NCBI GenBank assembly: GCA_035610835.1
Contig: CM069449.1
Span: forward strand, 59,758,183 to 59,822,182
Length of the DNA stretch: 64,000 nucleotides
DNA from: Ophiura sarsii
Taxonomy: Eukaryota; Echinodermata; Ophiuroidea; Amphilepidida; Ophiuridae
Direction of reading: 5' to 3'
The translations under genes and the position numbers were made by a program. Under the pieces are notes generated by a model, which saw only the letters and a list, made by a program, of their open reading frames with translations, did not search any database and had not been told where the DNA came from. Each line of letters opens with the position of its first letter. The stretch's first letter is position 1. Shown here one piece after another: positions 11,518-23,439 of this stretch.

Positions 11518-12086
11518 GTATTACTGTATACTGATGGTATACACATTACGAAATAAAAGAGGAATTATTATTACATATAGTGATTCAGAACGCAAAGTAA
11601 TAGGGGGAAATCCAAAAACAAATATTGAACATCGAAATATGAATTGAATTCGCTGGCGATGTGATAACATGGCAATTCGTTATCGCGCGCCATATGATGC
11701 TATGACAGACGATGTGATAGTAGTGATCAGCTCGAATGGGTTCTGGACTCTGTCTAAATCAGTTAGTTTTAGACAAAAAATGTAATGGTACTTGTTTTAA
11801 GTTTTTATCTATGTCTTCACTTTCAGAAAAGAGAAAATGGTTTTCTTGTTATCTTATAATTCCTTTTAATGGACTATAATAAGCAAATAAATTGGGCATG
11901 GTGGATGATTTCAAACTTCTTACGACTGAACACTTTACACATTCAGTTCCGTAAAAGAACAGAGTCCTCATTGTGTGTCCAGTTGCATCAAAACGTACAT
12001 GTTTTCGGATATTGATACAATTTGTGAAATAGAAATGAAAATAATAGGGATAAATATAGTTCCTAAAATAATGATTCGGAATTCTT

Positions 12087-12087
<1 letters not shown>

Positions 12088-12122
<35 letters not shown>

Positions 12123-12182
12123 AATAATAATAACACTAATAATAATAACACTAATAATAATAACAATAATAATAATAATAAG
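12088..12182. repeat. AAT-type microsatellite
   Basis: A run of AAT/TAA units, interrupted four times by AACACT or AACAAT. The hydrophobic open frames on both strands here (poly-Ile, poly-Leu) are artefacts of the repeat. Confidence 0.95.
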
Positions 12183-14800
12183 ACAAAACATCACAAAATA
12201 CAAATTCCCGCAATATACATCATGGTTAAGAATACTGGCTAACCCCTTAAAACCCCACCACTTAAAGTTTCCTTCGTTTCCTTCACCAGCTATATCCTAA
12301 GCTATATATGACATTAACCTAATTAACTTGATGGGTAACATGTTCACATTATCAATACATGTGAGTCCTTTCTGTAATGTGGGTACTTGATCAGTTCTAC
12401 AATGTACCTGTATTGATGACTAAGAAATGACTTCAAAACCAAAGATTTGTTTACCAACTTAGCAATTTTTGTCAGACTGTTGGTCTATGTTGGTCTAGTG
12501 GTGCGGTGCATTATTGGCCAGCTCTAAAAAATTAGTAATCAAGTTACTACTGTGATATAAATAATTTGGTTGATTGGTGGGTGTGAAATGATAGTGCAAT
12601 AGTGGTGAGTTATCCATTGGATGCGTTATATGTAAGAGACACAAGACATATCAAACGATTTATTTGTCTGGCGGCGCGGTGTTACCTGTGTGCAACGAAT
12701 AAATAATTACATCAATAATTCATTATATATTACGTTGATGATACAAAACTATTAATAATGAAAGAGTTAACACACTGTTGACACCAAAAGGAAGCACACC
12801 ATCAAATACATCTCCCGTACTTGACCGTTACTGGTACTGACTGTGTATAAAATGACACCATTGAGAAGCCATTTGCTCATATGTAAAGCATAGTTACTCC
12901 AATTTTCCGAGATGGTCTATCCCAATATTTCCCAAACTCATATAAAATTGATCAAAAGCCAGCTAGCTTGAACTATATTAATCATAATTGAATGTATGAT
13001 AGCCTACACAAAAATACACCTGGTAGAAAAGTTATTCTGGGGTGTGTTACAGTTCGTATTGGAAAATGCTCGGAAAAATGTTAAAATGCACATTTTGATG
13101 ACTTTTAAATTTAGGCAATAAACTATTATTATATTTATATTTGGAGGGGTAAAAAATAGTATTCCTTATTAAACGAAAATCGTTTTATGGCAGACGCATG
13201 AGGTAATACTGACTTAATTGGTGTTGCCAAATAGACAGAATACTCCCCAAATTCATTACCAGTTTTCCTATTATCTCTACCAACTGCAGTTTTTCATCAT
13301 TTCAATTATGGCAGCTTCCACGGTCTGGCAATTGAAGAAAAGACATCTCATACATTTAAATGCCAGATTGCCATTCACGTGGTAGGCCTAATCCAGAGGG
13401 TTTTTTTACAACAAGGAGTAGGCAAATGGTATTCAGGCAACACAACTAGTAGTAGGCATCGCGCATGTGCAGAACAGGTCATTTTTAGGAACGAGCAGCG
13501 AATGCTGGAAACATACCGACAAAAGGAGAAAGCCCGCGAGAAAGTTCACCCGTATAGATACCAGTCAAGAAAAGGTGTGACTTGTGTCAGACCGATAAAG
13601 TAATGACAGAAGTATTAGTTTCAACTTCTCTCAAAAGTAGTAAAGAATAACTTGAATGAGGGCAAAGGCATACAAAGGGAAGGGTGCATGTGATGACATT
13701 AATATGCTACTGCTGGCTGTGTATGCAGTGCCAACCACGAACTATAATAGACCATGGGTTATGCGTAATGCAAATACTTGTCGCGATATGTGTTACACCT
13801 AAGGGTAGTCTTAACCTAAGCCAATATTCGCAACGACTTATTAATTTATTTACCATTCTAGAACTTAGTAAGGAATTAATATACAGCAGACGATTTCGGT
13901 TTGCGTTTGCCTTTACGGATGAGAAACATTCGGCACCGTGATAATAATATAAATACCTGGCCATGACACTTTAACCATTTTATTTTCTATTTTCACATAG
14001 AGTCACAAATTGGAAGTAAGAAACATTTGAATCATTAAACTGCTTAACGCACAAACATTGCATCTAATATTTATTTGCAGATCGGTTTGAATGCTAAACA
14101 TTGCCATATATGCTGTGGATGGAAATTACATTAAAATCGGCTTAATGATTCAGTCGTAAATGTAAGCACTATGGCATTTAGACATAGGTGTTCTCTCGTA
14201 GGAGAAGTCTTTATTACCATGGAAGTAACCATTCTAACTAACATTGGAGCAGTTATATACATCCGAAATTAAAGTATACTTAGATTGTTGGCTAGTGATT
14301 TCATATGTAATGTTCGAGAAAAGACATGGCTCATGGTGCTGCAAAGGAGGAAAGTTGACAAATGAATAGCACTTTGTGAGACATTTGGCTGTTTTTTATC
14401 CGTTTTTGTCGCACTAAATGGACGTCTGGTTTACACTGCATCTCCAGAAAAGTGCAACCAGTACTTAGACCAATTTACTATGGATTTGTAGCTGAGATTC
14501 AAAGCTACAATTGTAGAATATTTCATACGACTGGCTTATATAACAGCAAAGTTATGAGGTAGGAGTATGTGCTAACATCACCGAAATATGGCGCTGTAAT
14601 GCGAACAAAATAGTGCTCGCTGTGTCTCGCACCTAGATAGCCCTAAATCAAACCGTAAAATCATTATCAATTTAAGAATTCATATTATTATAGATACATT
14701 TTTAATATTCATGCTAATTTAAATGTTGCAAACAAAATTTATTCCAATTGGTGCTTGCAAACACGACAGAACCAGTGACATTATCGACGGTACGCTATCC
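12183..14800. other. intergenic DNA, no gene recognised
   Basis: AT-rich with several open frames of 60-85 codons on both strands. None has recognisable motifs, splice context or repeat partners elsewhere in the window. I see nothing I can name. Confidence 0.4.
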
Positions 14801-14817
14801 CCAAACACGCTGGGGTA

Positions 14818-15030
14818 AATTGAAGTTCGCCGCGCCCCCTCTTATTTTTGACACGGCGCCTTTTTGACAGGGCCCTCTTACTTTTGACAGGGCGACATTT
14901 TGACAGGGCGCCTGCGCCAGCCCCCCCCCCCCCCTATTTTTGACAGGGCGCCTTTTTGACAGGGCGAAAACGTTAAAAACGTGTAAAAAAGCGTGTAAAA
15001 CGTGTAAAAACTTGCGAAAACGTGTAAAAA
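14818..15030. repeat. short minisatellite (GACAGGGCGCC-TTTTT and CGTGTAAAAA units)
   Basis: About seven degenerate copies of a TTTTTGACAGGGCGCC-like unit, interrupted by a poly-C tract at about 14921-14934. Five or so degenerate copies of a GTGTAAAAAC unit follow. No coding sense. Confidence 0.8.
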
Positions 15031-15391
15031 ATCACAGGTGGCTAAAGCCCTATTCAACCCGCTTTTGGGCCCCTCCCTATTGAGAAATCTTGTACCCGCC
15101 CCTGGTATAATGAAACTTGACTTGTAACGTAAATATTGTGATTTTAGGCCGTCCGAGGATAGCGATACATAAACATGATAAAGGCCGTGCGTCTCAAGGT
15201 GGGCTCCTCAATAGGGGTGGAGGTGTGACCTTTCCTTTAAAAATATATATGATATGACAATGGCATTTTAAAATGAAGATGCCACCCTACATATTGGTGT
15301 CATTTTAAAGCCTAATTTGTCCTCTATCATCATCAATTTGACGCTACTCGTGTCTTTCATTATTTAGGGACACCAGGCGTCGTGTCTATTG

Positions 15392-15586
15392 TTATTTCAG
15401 TGCCTTCACACGTCGCTGCCACTCAGTTCGGTTTTGGGCGGCATCAACGGCCGCATTAGGTTGTAATTCCATGGCGCTCAAGTCGTCTTGGAGCTGGGCT
15501 TGATAGGTATGGCGTAGTGCGCCACCGAGGCGGTAGGGCTCAGTTGCCTGGTTTTCGGGTGCAGGAACGCGGCGTGTGGCAGTTCT
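15392..15586 (-). pseudogene. LINE open-reading-frame C-terminal fragment
   Basis: The minus-strand frame ends in the block LQDDLSAMEL ... AAQNRTEWQRRVKAL. That is the usual last segment of non-LTR retrotransposon proteins: a helix, an Asp-Leu pair, then an R-x-x-W pair. Only this tail remains. It runs straight into a Penelope-like 3' module at about 15587, so the junction marks a transposon boundary. A short host protein cannot be excluded but is less likely. Confidence 0.5.
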
Positions 15587-15721
15587 GGTCCCCTTGACCA
15601 ATGGAAATAATGTAGAGACTGCCCCTTGTCTACTACAGACTACAAAAGTCTAATGCACAGTAGTGCGGTCACTGATCTGTAAAGATCGTTTGACGCTGTA
15701 ACGAACTTGAGCATATAATCA
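15587..15721 (-). mobile_element. solo Penelope-like 3' module
   Basis: Matches the inverted terminal arm and adjoining 3' sequence of the Penelope-like copy at 46.7-48.75 kb. It contains TTGACCAATGGAAATAA, then GACTACAAAAGTCTAATGCA, then AACGAACTTGAGCA. It stops before the stem-loop part of the arm. It is a truncated end without coding sequence, facing the minus strand like the coding remnant at 18.1-19.0 kb. Confidence 0.75.
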
Positions 15722-16593
15722 GGCCCCTGCTACTGAGATTCTCGGCGGCGGTGACTCCGATACAACGTGCAAATCTGATAGAAACAATTCTTAACACAGA
15801 CGGGACCAGCTAAATGCCGAGAACAGAATAGAGAAAGCCATTGACTTTCGGCAGCTCGTGCATTGTCCTGGTTCCCAATTTGAATACGATTTTTACATTT
15901 AAAATAAACAATCGGGTTCCAACCCGTCGGCAATAAGTATGTTGAAAACACCATGTATACCGCCCTCATAAAACCCTAGGACAATCCAGTTAAGGTTCGT
16001 CCGGCAAAAACCCAGACAATCCAAGTGGGGCTACACAGAGCTTGGACACAGTTTCGTCCGGGCTTAGCCTCACAACAAGCTCTTGCATTGTAGTTTTCAA
16101 TTCGCAAGCCAACGCATCACCAAACCTATCATTATGACTTTATATCCAATTAAATAGCTAAGACAGTACATGCAGTAGTTGTAATAAAATAACATATTCC
16201 CTGTGAAAGGGGAAAATGCAACAAGCACCTACACACACATGATGAATGAATACACGTTGAACAACTAGCGTAAACAATAACAATATAGCGTAAATAAAGA
16301 CTTTCATAAGTCTATAAAGGTTAGCAGACGACAGCTCTATTTCGATAGCTTCATATCTCTGTTTCATTATACTGATAGTTTTGATTTTATGCATTGAATC
16401 ATGTGTGTTAACGTGCAGCACCTGTTGCGAATGAGGTGGTTTTGGGGCTTGTCGCACTGGGTAAAAATGAGCGGTTTTTGGCGAGTTTTTGAAGTCTTGT
16501 CTAGCAAATGTGGAACGGTAACAGTGTACACTTTGAAGACACGAGCCACTACACTTCCCCGACGGCTTCAGAAAGCACAATTTTGACAGAAGA
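15722..16593. other. intergenic DNA, no gene recognised
   Basis: Two minus-strand open frames (79 and 140 codons) lie here, but I recognise no motif and no splice or start context that supports either. I treat them as chance frames. Confidence 0.4.
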
Positions 16594-17054
16594 CTATCAG
16601 CGTGTTTTTATTAAGCAAACCGGCTTTTACCCGTCTTATAAAAAGCAGGATAAAAGCCGGTTGCTCGTGTGAGAGACGTGTTTTTATTGCAGTTCGATAA
16701 ACAAACTTGCCGACTGCCGCTGCCCTCATTATAATAAATGCCAGCGAAAGGTCATACACATCTGTTTGCATTTAATTGTCAGGTGATCGTGCATCGTGTG
16801 CCCACTTCCGCTTTTCCACCGGCAAACGCGCTGAGCAGGAACCGTGCGTGTTTATACTGACGAAAGACTGCTTTTCCTAACCGGTTTCAACCGCTATTAT
16901 CCTTGGTTTCGAAGGATAAAAGGCATCTAAAATCCAGGAGAAATAAACCGGTATGAGCGGGCAAATGCCGGTGGTGGTGTGTTTTTACTGGGGGATTTTA
17001 ATCCGTTAGCAGTCATATGCCTGCTTTTTTTCTTCAGTAAAAACACGCTGATAG
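16594..17054. mobile_element. MITE with CTATCAGCGTGTTTTTA ends
   Basis: The left end reads CTATCAGCGTGTTTTTA. The right end reads TAAAAACACGCTGATAG. It is about 460 bp and flanked by a possible TA duplication. Inside is a strong hairpin (16616-16662) of AACCGGCTTTTA against TAAAAGCCGGTT. CCGG-TTTTA words recur through the body. Confidence 0.7.
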
Positions 17055-17629
17055 ACTCAGGATAAAAACTGTCTTCAATAGACTAATGGTCTTACATGAC
17101 GTGTTATATTACGTGTCTTCGTGGTGATATTTCATCGCGGGACATGTCTTGCATTATTGCATATTATAATAGCCTTGTGGTATGAAGAACTGTAAATTCT
17201 TACAACTTGCTTTACAGTCGTATCTTGGTTTGTGCTATTTTTTTTTATTGCTAACCGTTATTGCCTTGCAAGACATGTAAAGACATGACTTGAAAAAGTC
17301 TGAAAAACACCACTGACCTCGAGAACAGAAGCCCAAAGTTATATGCTTTGTAAAGTTCAAATTCTCCTTTGTAAATTCAACTTGTGCCCGGGCTTGTGCC
17401 TTCTTCAATTTTCAATTGAGCTAAACACACCTGCACCCAGGATAAGCATTTCTTTTAATTTTGAGTATTTAGACCAAGGCAAAACGTGGCATAATAACAT
17501 CATCAAATCATCAAATTGTTTATCATCACTGGCACCGCATTGCAGCCTCAGCGTTTCCATAATACTACAAAATATATAATTGATAGGGGTGTATGTTACA
17601 ACAAAAAACAGCCATATATAATGATATAT

Positions 17630-17712
17630 GGTTGGATGAGGAATTGAACCCGGGATTCCTGCGTGGAAGCGCTAGAGCGGGCGCTAGAGCGTGGCCACTA
17701 TGCTACAATAGA
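17630..17712 (-). repeat. tRNA-like relic (tRNA pseudogene or SINE head)
   Basis: On the minus strand, TGTAGCATAGTGG resembles a Pol III A box and GGTTCAATTCC is a good B box, about 50 bp apart. Between them AGCGC-CTCTAG words are duplicated. The two ends do not pair into an acceptor stem, so it is not a working tRNA. A palindrome (CCATATATAATGATATATGG) abuts its 3' side. Confidence 0.5.
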
Positions 17713-18140
17713 CTAACTATTTTGGCAAAGTCGTTGATAAAGATATATTTAGTATGGAGTTGTTGAAGCATCATATTTCGTACGCGTTGCAGATCCCCAC
17801 ACTTCTTTCAAAATTAAAGCGATTAGCATTTTTAACAATGGAAATTGTTCATTGAGACTCCGTGTACAATTACGTTACCCCGTTTTCGCGCCGATTTCAT
17901 TAGACTGATGCAAAGTCTTTTGCAACTCTATTGTACCGAACTATAAAAAGAGTAAGACTGGTTACCTCTTGAGGATTACGCACAGAAATAGTTATATACA
18001 TATTCACACTAAGTTTCAAGCGGCCAATGCAACGTAGTCTAAATTTAACCAGAACTACCGCACATTGATTGAGGGCGTATCAGCCCATATTGGTCCTGTT
18101 TTATCAATCGAGTCGCCCCTCCTTAGTTATTCCTCCATGA

Positions 18141-18985
18141 TATAATGGTTCATTGCGGACCTGGCTGAAAAAATTACAAGACTGTTATCGATTGGCGGGA
18201 TTGATTGATACTGTACATGTAGGAAATAGAGAGCGCCACATGCGGCTGATATCTTTGCCGTCATTTCTATTGATTGTAGATGATTCATTGATTCTGATCT
18301 CTAGAGCTTCACGAACAAGCCGCATACCAAGATTGGAAACCTGTGCAATGCTTTTGGATTGGTTCCAGAGTGGTTCATGACCTTCTTCACACGCATGTTC
18401 AGCTAGTGCCGAGCTATCTTTCTTGCCTTGTAATGTAGCTCTTTTGTGTTCAGACAATCTGACCTTTAAAGGCCTTTTGGTTTGACCAATATATTGTTCA
18501 CCACAACTACATGGTATGCTATACACGCAAGGTGAACGACCCTTGGGCATAGGATCTTTAGGTTTGCTGACAATATCTCTGAGTTTGGTCGATTTGGTGA
18601 AGTAAGTTTTAACACCGGCACGATTTAAGAATCGGCAAATTTTGTCTGAGACACCTTTGACAAATGGCATGAACGTGATACCTTTGTAATCATCTTCCAC
18701 TATCTTTTCCTGGCTTACATTAACACTTTGTCTTCTAATAGCTTTGTGTACGAGTTTCGAGGGATAGCCATTCTTATTCAATGCTTTTTCAATGTGTTTT
18801 AACTCATTATTGCGATGTTTGTCGCATAGATTCAGAGCTCTGTATACCAACGTGTTGGCGACGCTATTTTTTGCCGATAGGTGATGATTGGATGTAAAAT
18901 GGAGATACTGATCAGTGTGTGTGGGTTTTCTGTAGATCGAGAAGCTCAAACCAGATTCAATTCGCTGTACTTTGACATCTAGAAA
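18141..18985 (-). mobile_element. Penelope-like retroelement, 5'-truncated copy 1
   Basis: Minus-strand remnant that starts (18985) just downstream of the reverse-transcriptase core. It runs to a sequence boundary at TCATTGCGGACC, where it parts from the 47-kb copy. Within it, about 255 codons are open. It lacks the catalytic RT motifs and the terminal arms, so it cannot move itself. Confidence 0.85.
18185..18949 (-). CDS. Penelope-like protein fragment: RT thumb and GIY-YIG endonuclease
   Basis: The 254-codon frame begins with SIYRKPTHTDQYLHF, the conserved block after the reverse-transcriptase palm in Penelope-like elements. A basic linker follows. Then comes a GIY-YIG-type nuclease: CVYSIPCSCGEQYIGQTKR supplies the paired tyrosine strands and the conserved Arg. 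LSEHKRAT and the ALAEHACEEGHEP block supply the metal-binding region. Compared with the copy at 47 kb, it has in-frame codon losses (two places in the linker) and a short insertion near the end, but no stop. The full protein would use RT plus GIY-YIG cleavage for target-primed insertion. Here the RT catalytic half is missing, so I call it a fragment. Confidence 0.85.
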   Translation of the reverse strand: MSFSIYRKPTHTDQYLHFTSNHHLSAKNSVANTLVYRALNLCDKHRNNELKHIEKALNKNGYPSKLVHKAIRRQSVNVSQEKIVEDDYKGITFMPFVKGVSDKICRFLNRAGVKTYFTKSTKLRDIVSKPKDPMPKGRSPCVYSIPCSCGEQYIGQTKRPLKVRLSEHKRATLQGKKDSSALAEHACEEGHEPLWNQSKSIAQVSNLGMRLVREALEIRINESSTINRNDGKDISRMWRSLFPTCTVSINPANR

Positions 18986-19008
18986 AGTTGTCTACAAACA
19001 GTTTCCAT

Positions 19009-19063
19009 ATCCCCCCCCCCCCCCCCCCCCCCCCCCACCCATGGATATCAAATGGTGCGTCCC
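19009..19063. mobile_element. end of a GGGACGCACCATT-type MITE
   Basis: A poly-C tract of about 26 bases followed by ATGGATATCAAATGGTGCGTCCC. This matches the right end of the element at 4782-5032. The other end is not found, so this is a truncated copy abutting the Penelope-like remnant. Confidence 0.55.
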
Positions 19064-20486
19064 TTATGTCTGTAAAATCTTTGGGGCCAGAAATGTTCCA
19101 TTTAGAATAGGCAAAAATATGGTGAATTACTGCCAAAGTAAACTTAGAAAACTTCAAGTTGAAAATCGGGCCGGCAATCATAACATCTACCCTTTAAATA
19201 ACCAACGAGCTTCTTGCTATCAATTTTTTAAGAACCAAACAACTCACTCACGGCTGGCCTGAAAATCGTTATTACTTCAAAGAACCTTCAAAATACAATG
19301 TTTACCTCCTTGTATCAAATCTAGTTATATGAACTATTTGCAATTTATTCCAAAATACATGTTTATTTACTAGTTAGAAGGTAATTAAGGATGAACAAAA
19401 GGACAACATATTTGTGGTAATTGGGTGCAATTATGTAGACGCAACTAAAATTTCATCTTCACTCGTTCAAAACACCATACCTGGAAAAGTATGGAGCCTA
19501 CCCCAGAAAAACTATACATTTCTGAGAAGAAAATTGTCCAAGGATTCCAGAAATGGCACTATTTCCCGGGCACCATTTTTATGATAGGGGTAAGCCCTAA
19601 AATAGAATTCAAAAGTAGTGACGAAATTATTTGTGAACCTGGAAGTTCACGCCTCGACTATTAATAAACAAAGTGTGAAATTCCGAATTCCTCTACAGGG
19701 GGAGGTGGGGGAGCAATTGTTTTCTGAAATAGCCCAATGAATCATCTAAAAAATACTTTTTCTCCTGTGACCATATAATACAGGGACAGGGTGTGTAAAA
19801 AGTCCCATGTGATTTTTTTTGACCATACTAATTGTTCGCAAAATACTAATAATCATGTTCGGTAAATGATATTTAATGTGCCATGAGAATTTTTTTCTAT
19901 CAATTTTTCTTATTATCCATATAATATGGCAAATCTACGGGCATGTTCAAATTCAGCTTTGTCCACTGTCCATGTGAAGAGAGCTAATTATTAGAATCGT
20001 TATTCAGTGTGTCATTGAACATAATCAATAAAATCGATAAAAATAGACCTACTCAATTTTTGACAGTTAGATGAATTGCACAGAGAAACATATTTTCATG
20101 CATATTATCATATCCAAGGCATATACCGTATACCACCATAAATTATATTAATTTTAGACGATACATTGACTTATCCAATACTCATTATCGGAATCACAAA
20201 GGCAGTTTTTTTTTCAGTTTAAAGTATTTTTTCTTGTTTAAAGTGGCCAAAGCTGCACTCTTGTATATACTGCGGAATATTGAATTATTATCTCAAGAGT
20301 TAGGTGAGGGACATTAGGCCTAAGGCCAAAAACAAAAAATGGTTATATTGGCGTAACCCGCCCGACCCTAAAAATACGCCCGACCCTACACTTTTTTTTT
20401 TTTTTTCAGTGAAAAAAACAAAAAAAAACCAACCGACCGACCCTAAAAAATAAAAAAATGAAAAAAATAAATGTTTTTTCTCGCAC
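19064..20486. other. intergenic DNA with diverged repeats
   Basis: No gene recognised. About 19950-20270 resembles 49745-50060 in the same order (CATTGAACAT...AATCGATAAAA, then the ACTCTTGT...TGAATTATTATCTC type words). So a dispersed repeat family is present. 20340-20470 holds CCCGACCCTAAAAA words and poly-T/A runs. Confidence 0.45.
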
Positions 20487-20830
20487 TTCAAGATGAACAT
20501 TAAAAATTGCCGTTATTGGTTATTGTTGTTTCTATTTAACAAAAACAAAGCAAAACTTGATTAAAACAATATCATCGCTATTTATTGTAAAACGCTCTCT
20601 ATGCAAATATGATTCGCGTTATGTATCACGCGTACTGTCAGTGGGATACTGTCGGACGTAAAATGCTCGTCCCGGCTGTACGAGCATTTTTGAATTGTAC
20701 AAAGAGAGCTAATTTTTCTTAATCCTTATAGGTGTAAGTTCATACATGTAATACAATTATAAAAATATGCTAATCTCAGTTTTTATCATAATTGAGGGCG
20801 CAGCCTCCAACACATCTCTTAGTGCCCCTG
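20487..20830. mobile_element. TTAA-type MITE, copy 3 (left end missing)
   Basis: Body closely similar to 5441-5799 (AAGATGAACATTAAAAATTG, ATGATTCGCGTTATGTATCA, CGGACGTAAAATGCTCGTC). The right end TCTTAGTGCCCCT lacks the TTAA and the left TIR is absent, so this copy is truncated. Confidence 0.65.
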
Positions 20831-21238
20831 ATAGAGGGCTTACCAACGTTCTGTAAAACAAAAAGATATAGGCTTAGCTAGACATGGGAAGTATTTTTAA
20901 TAATTTGTCTAACTCATACACTTTTTTGACACACCATGTCCCAAACTTTTCAACTTCTTTTGATTGTCCACACCCATGTTAATATGGCCAATAAGAAGCA
21001 AATACGAGTCGATCGTCCTTATCTCATTTACATATTTGGAGTTGGAGGCAATTAGGGAGTAATGTTGGAAGTCGCTTCAGGCATGCGTCGATGTGCCGTA
21101 GGTATAAGGGGGCACTACACTAAATCCTTGCGCATTTGGTGTATGGTTCGGAGAAATAGTACCTATATCAATTTGATCATCGTCACAGGGGAAGCAAATA
21201 GAAGTAAATCTTGCTTATTTTTTATGAAAAAGATAGAA

Positions 21239-21345
21239 TAGAGGGGGGGGGGGGGGGGGGGTCACATGGTTTTGGTCAAGCAAAAAGGGGGGGGGGGGTC
21301 ATATGATTTTAGATTATCGGAAGGGGGGGGGGGGGGACAAATGGT
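21239..21345. repeat. poly-G / TCATATGGTTTT repeat, cluster 1
   Basis: Three units of a G run (10-20 bases) followed by TCACATGGTTTT, TCATATGATTTT and ACAAATGGTTTT. A second cluster of the same type and orientation lies at 23123-23215. Confidence 0.8.
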
Positions 21346-23122
21346 TTTGCATTTTCAAAGTCGAAAATGTTCGCGCATTTCTTGGAGCACAAATCTTGTC
21401 GGTTCATTTTAACCTACCTACGCCACTGTAATTTGCAACAATAATTACAACAAAGCAAAATTTTGATCCATACTGAATTAAATTTTACAAGTGGTTCAAT
21501 ATTGGCTCATTTGTAATGGCATATTCCAATGACAAGCAAACACAACTTTACACTCTTGTGTCTAAAAATTAAATTTAAAAAAAAAAAAAAAAAAAAAATC
21601 CTGCGCCAGCAAACTTTTTGTTTCTTTTGCGGTCAAACTGGACAAATCTAAAATCTCCAGCCTTTGATATCTTGCCAACTTCATGGGCATTTAAAAACAA
21701 GCATCATTGATTACTATTCACATTTCTATCAAAACTTCAAGCTCATTTGATATGTGCAGTGGGGACTGTTACCTTTATAAAGTTTTTCATTTTGTATACA
21801 CAGGACGGGACACAGGAAGATCAGATGAATACAATTATTGACTGATAATGACTAATCATAGTAGTTGACTACAGTACTTATTTATGTCTATTACAGCTAA
21901 AACTCCAGAGTACCAATGATGAAAACAAACTAAACAACCAATGCACTCACAGTTGATTTCTTTCAACTTGTGATTATAGTCCACTTTAAACTTTAAATAC
22001 TCTTGCATAAAAGGCAAAAAACAAAACAAAACAGGTTTGTCTCAGAAGGCCACACGCAGAAGTTTTACAATTGGCATTTCAGCGCATCACTTTAAAAAAA
22101 AGTTTTTTCAGGTTTGTGAGACTTTTTTAAAGTCAAATTGGGGCCAACATTTTTTGATTTCTTAGGTCATTTATGGTCACACAAAGTGGCCTGTATAAAA
22201 TGAAGAAAAGGAACATTTGTACTACATTTCGCATAGCTTTTTTTCCGGGAAAAAAACCCCACCGCATTTCGCATAGGTTTTTATTTTTCCAGTTACCTCT
22301 GAGACAAACTTGTTTTTTTATTTGGCGTATTACAGTTGAGTGAAATACGAAAATGTTCATTCAGGTCTACTTGACCGTGACACATTTTTGTTAATATCCT
22401 GTTTCATAAAATCTCTGACATCACAGGCAAAATAATTTTTTAACATATCTGCGATAGAATTTTGTTTTTTGTTTTTTGTGCATGCAAATCTGCAAATATC
22501 CATGTTCACCTCTAACATGGATAGAGGTTGTGGCAAATTGGCAAGGGTTTCCATGCTTGGACTATCGTTGTTGAAATAAACTTCCTTTACTGCAGGTGAC
22601 ACTGCCTAATCAAGGAATGTTGTTAATGCATTTTTGCTTCTTTTTTGCTTCCTTCTGGTAGTTTTCTTTTCTTCTTCATTTCTGCTGTTACCTGCTTTTG
22701 CTGGTTGAACCATAATTTTGTTTATCAGTACTTGAATCTTGAATGCAAAATAACTTCACTTTTACTTTCTTTTTCAAGAGTGAAAGTGAATTTCCTGGAG
22801 TATTTCACTCCCAGTATATTTTACAGAATTGCTGTACTAGTATGTATGAAGTACAACATATTTTGATGCTGTAATATTGTTGGCAAAACTATGTACCTAT
22901 TACATAGTATGTAGTAGTTTTGAATGTTGATGATTGATGATTCATGTGTGACACTCTATTGTTTTGATGTATAGATATATTAAATGAAAGTAAAATATTG
23001 ACAAAATGTTTTACATATGATATGACTGTATGGACACTGTATGCAAATCGGTGAAAAGGCGGGAGTATAATATTCCATATTTGTATAAAACAAGCAAGAT
23101 AAAAACAAATCAAGGTTTTGTG

Positions 23123-23215
23123 GTGGGGGGGGGGGGGTCATATGGTTTTGGTAAATCACACAGGGGGGTCATATGGTTTTTATGAGATAGGAAGGGGGGG
23201 GGGTCATATACTTTT
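23123..23215. repeat. poly-G / TCATATGGTTTT repeat, cluster 2
   Basis: Three units of G run plus TCATATGGTTTT or TCATATACTTTT, matching cluster 1 at 21239-21345. The sequence between the two clusters has no gene that I can recognise. The 81-codon minus-strand frame at 22357-22602 has no known motif. Confidence 0.75.
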
Positions 23216-23439
23216 CTGAGGTGGTTTGCCTTTGGCTCCCGGCCAACCTCCGGTGGAAATAATGAGCGGTCCCTAATGTGGTCAAAATTCGTCGGAATCG
23301 AATACGCACGGGGCACCAAGACGAATCTTGGCTAGTTTAAAAAAATTGATAGATTTCATAGATTGATGCGCTTTACTCCGTAAAGTAGTTCAGGTTGTAA
23401 ACCAGGCAAGATTCTTCTTCCTGCACGCACAGGAGCCTA

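Noticed and set aside
11849..12300. Hydrophobic open frames (poly-Leu on minus, poly-Ile on plus)
   Set aside because: Direct translation of the AAT microsatellite.
15181..15280. Similarity of 15175-15280 to 42925-43030 as a shared exon
   Set aside because: The match (GTGACCTTT/GTGACATTTTC, TAAAAATAT, AAATGAAGATG) is non-coding in both places and looks like a dispersed repeat fragment.
16158..16580. 140-codon minus-strand open frame
   Set aside because: No recognisable domain, no splice or start context, and mixed composition. A chance frame is the simplest reading, though I cannot exclude a small lineage-specific gene.
17630..17712. Functional tRNA gene
   Set aside because: A and B boxes are present but the acceptor stem does not pair and the middle is duplicated. 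Listed as a relic instead.
22357..22602. 81-codon minus-strand frame that looks fairly protein-like
   Set aside because: No motif recognised, no flanking exon, and it lies between repeat clusters. Support is insufficient.
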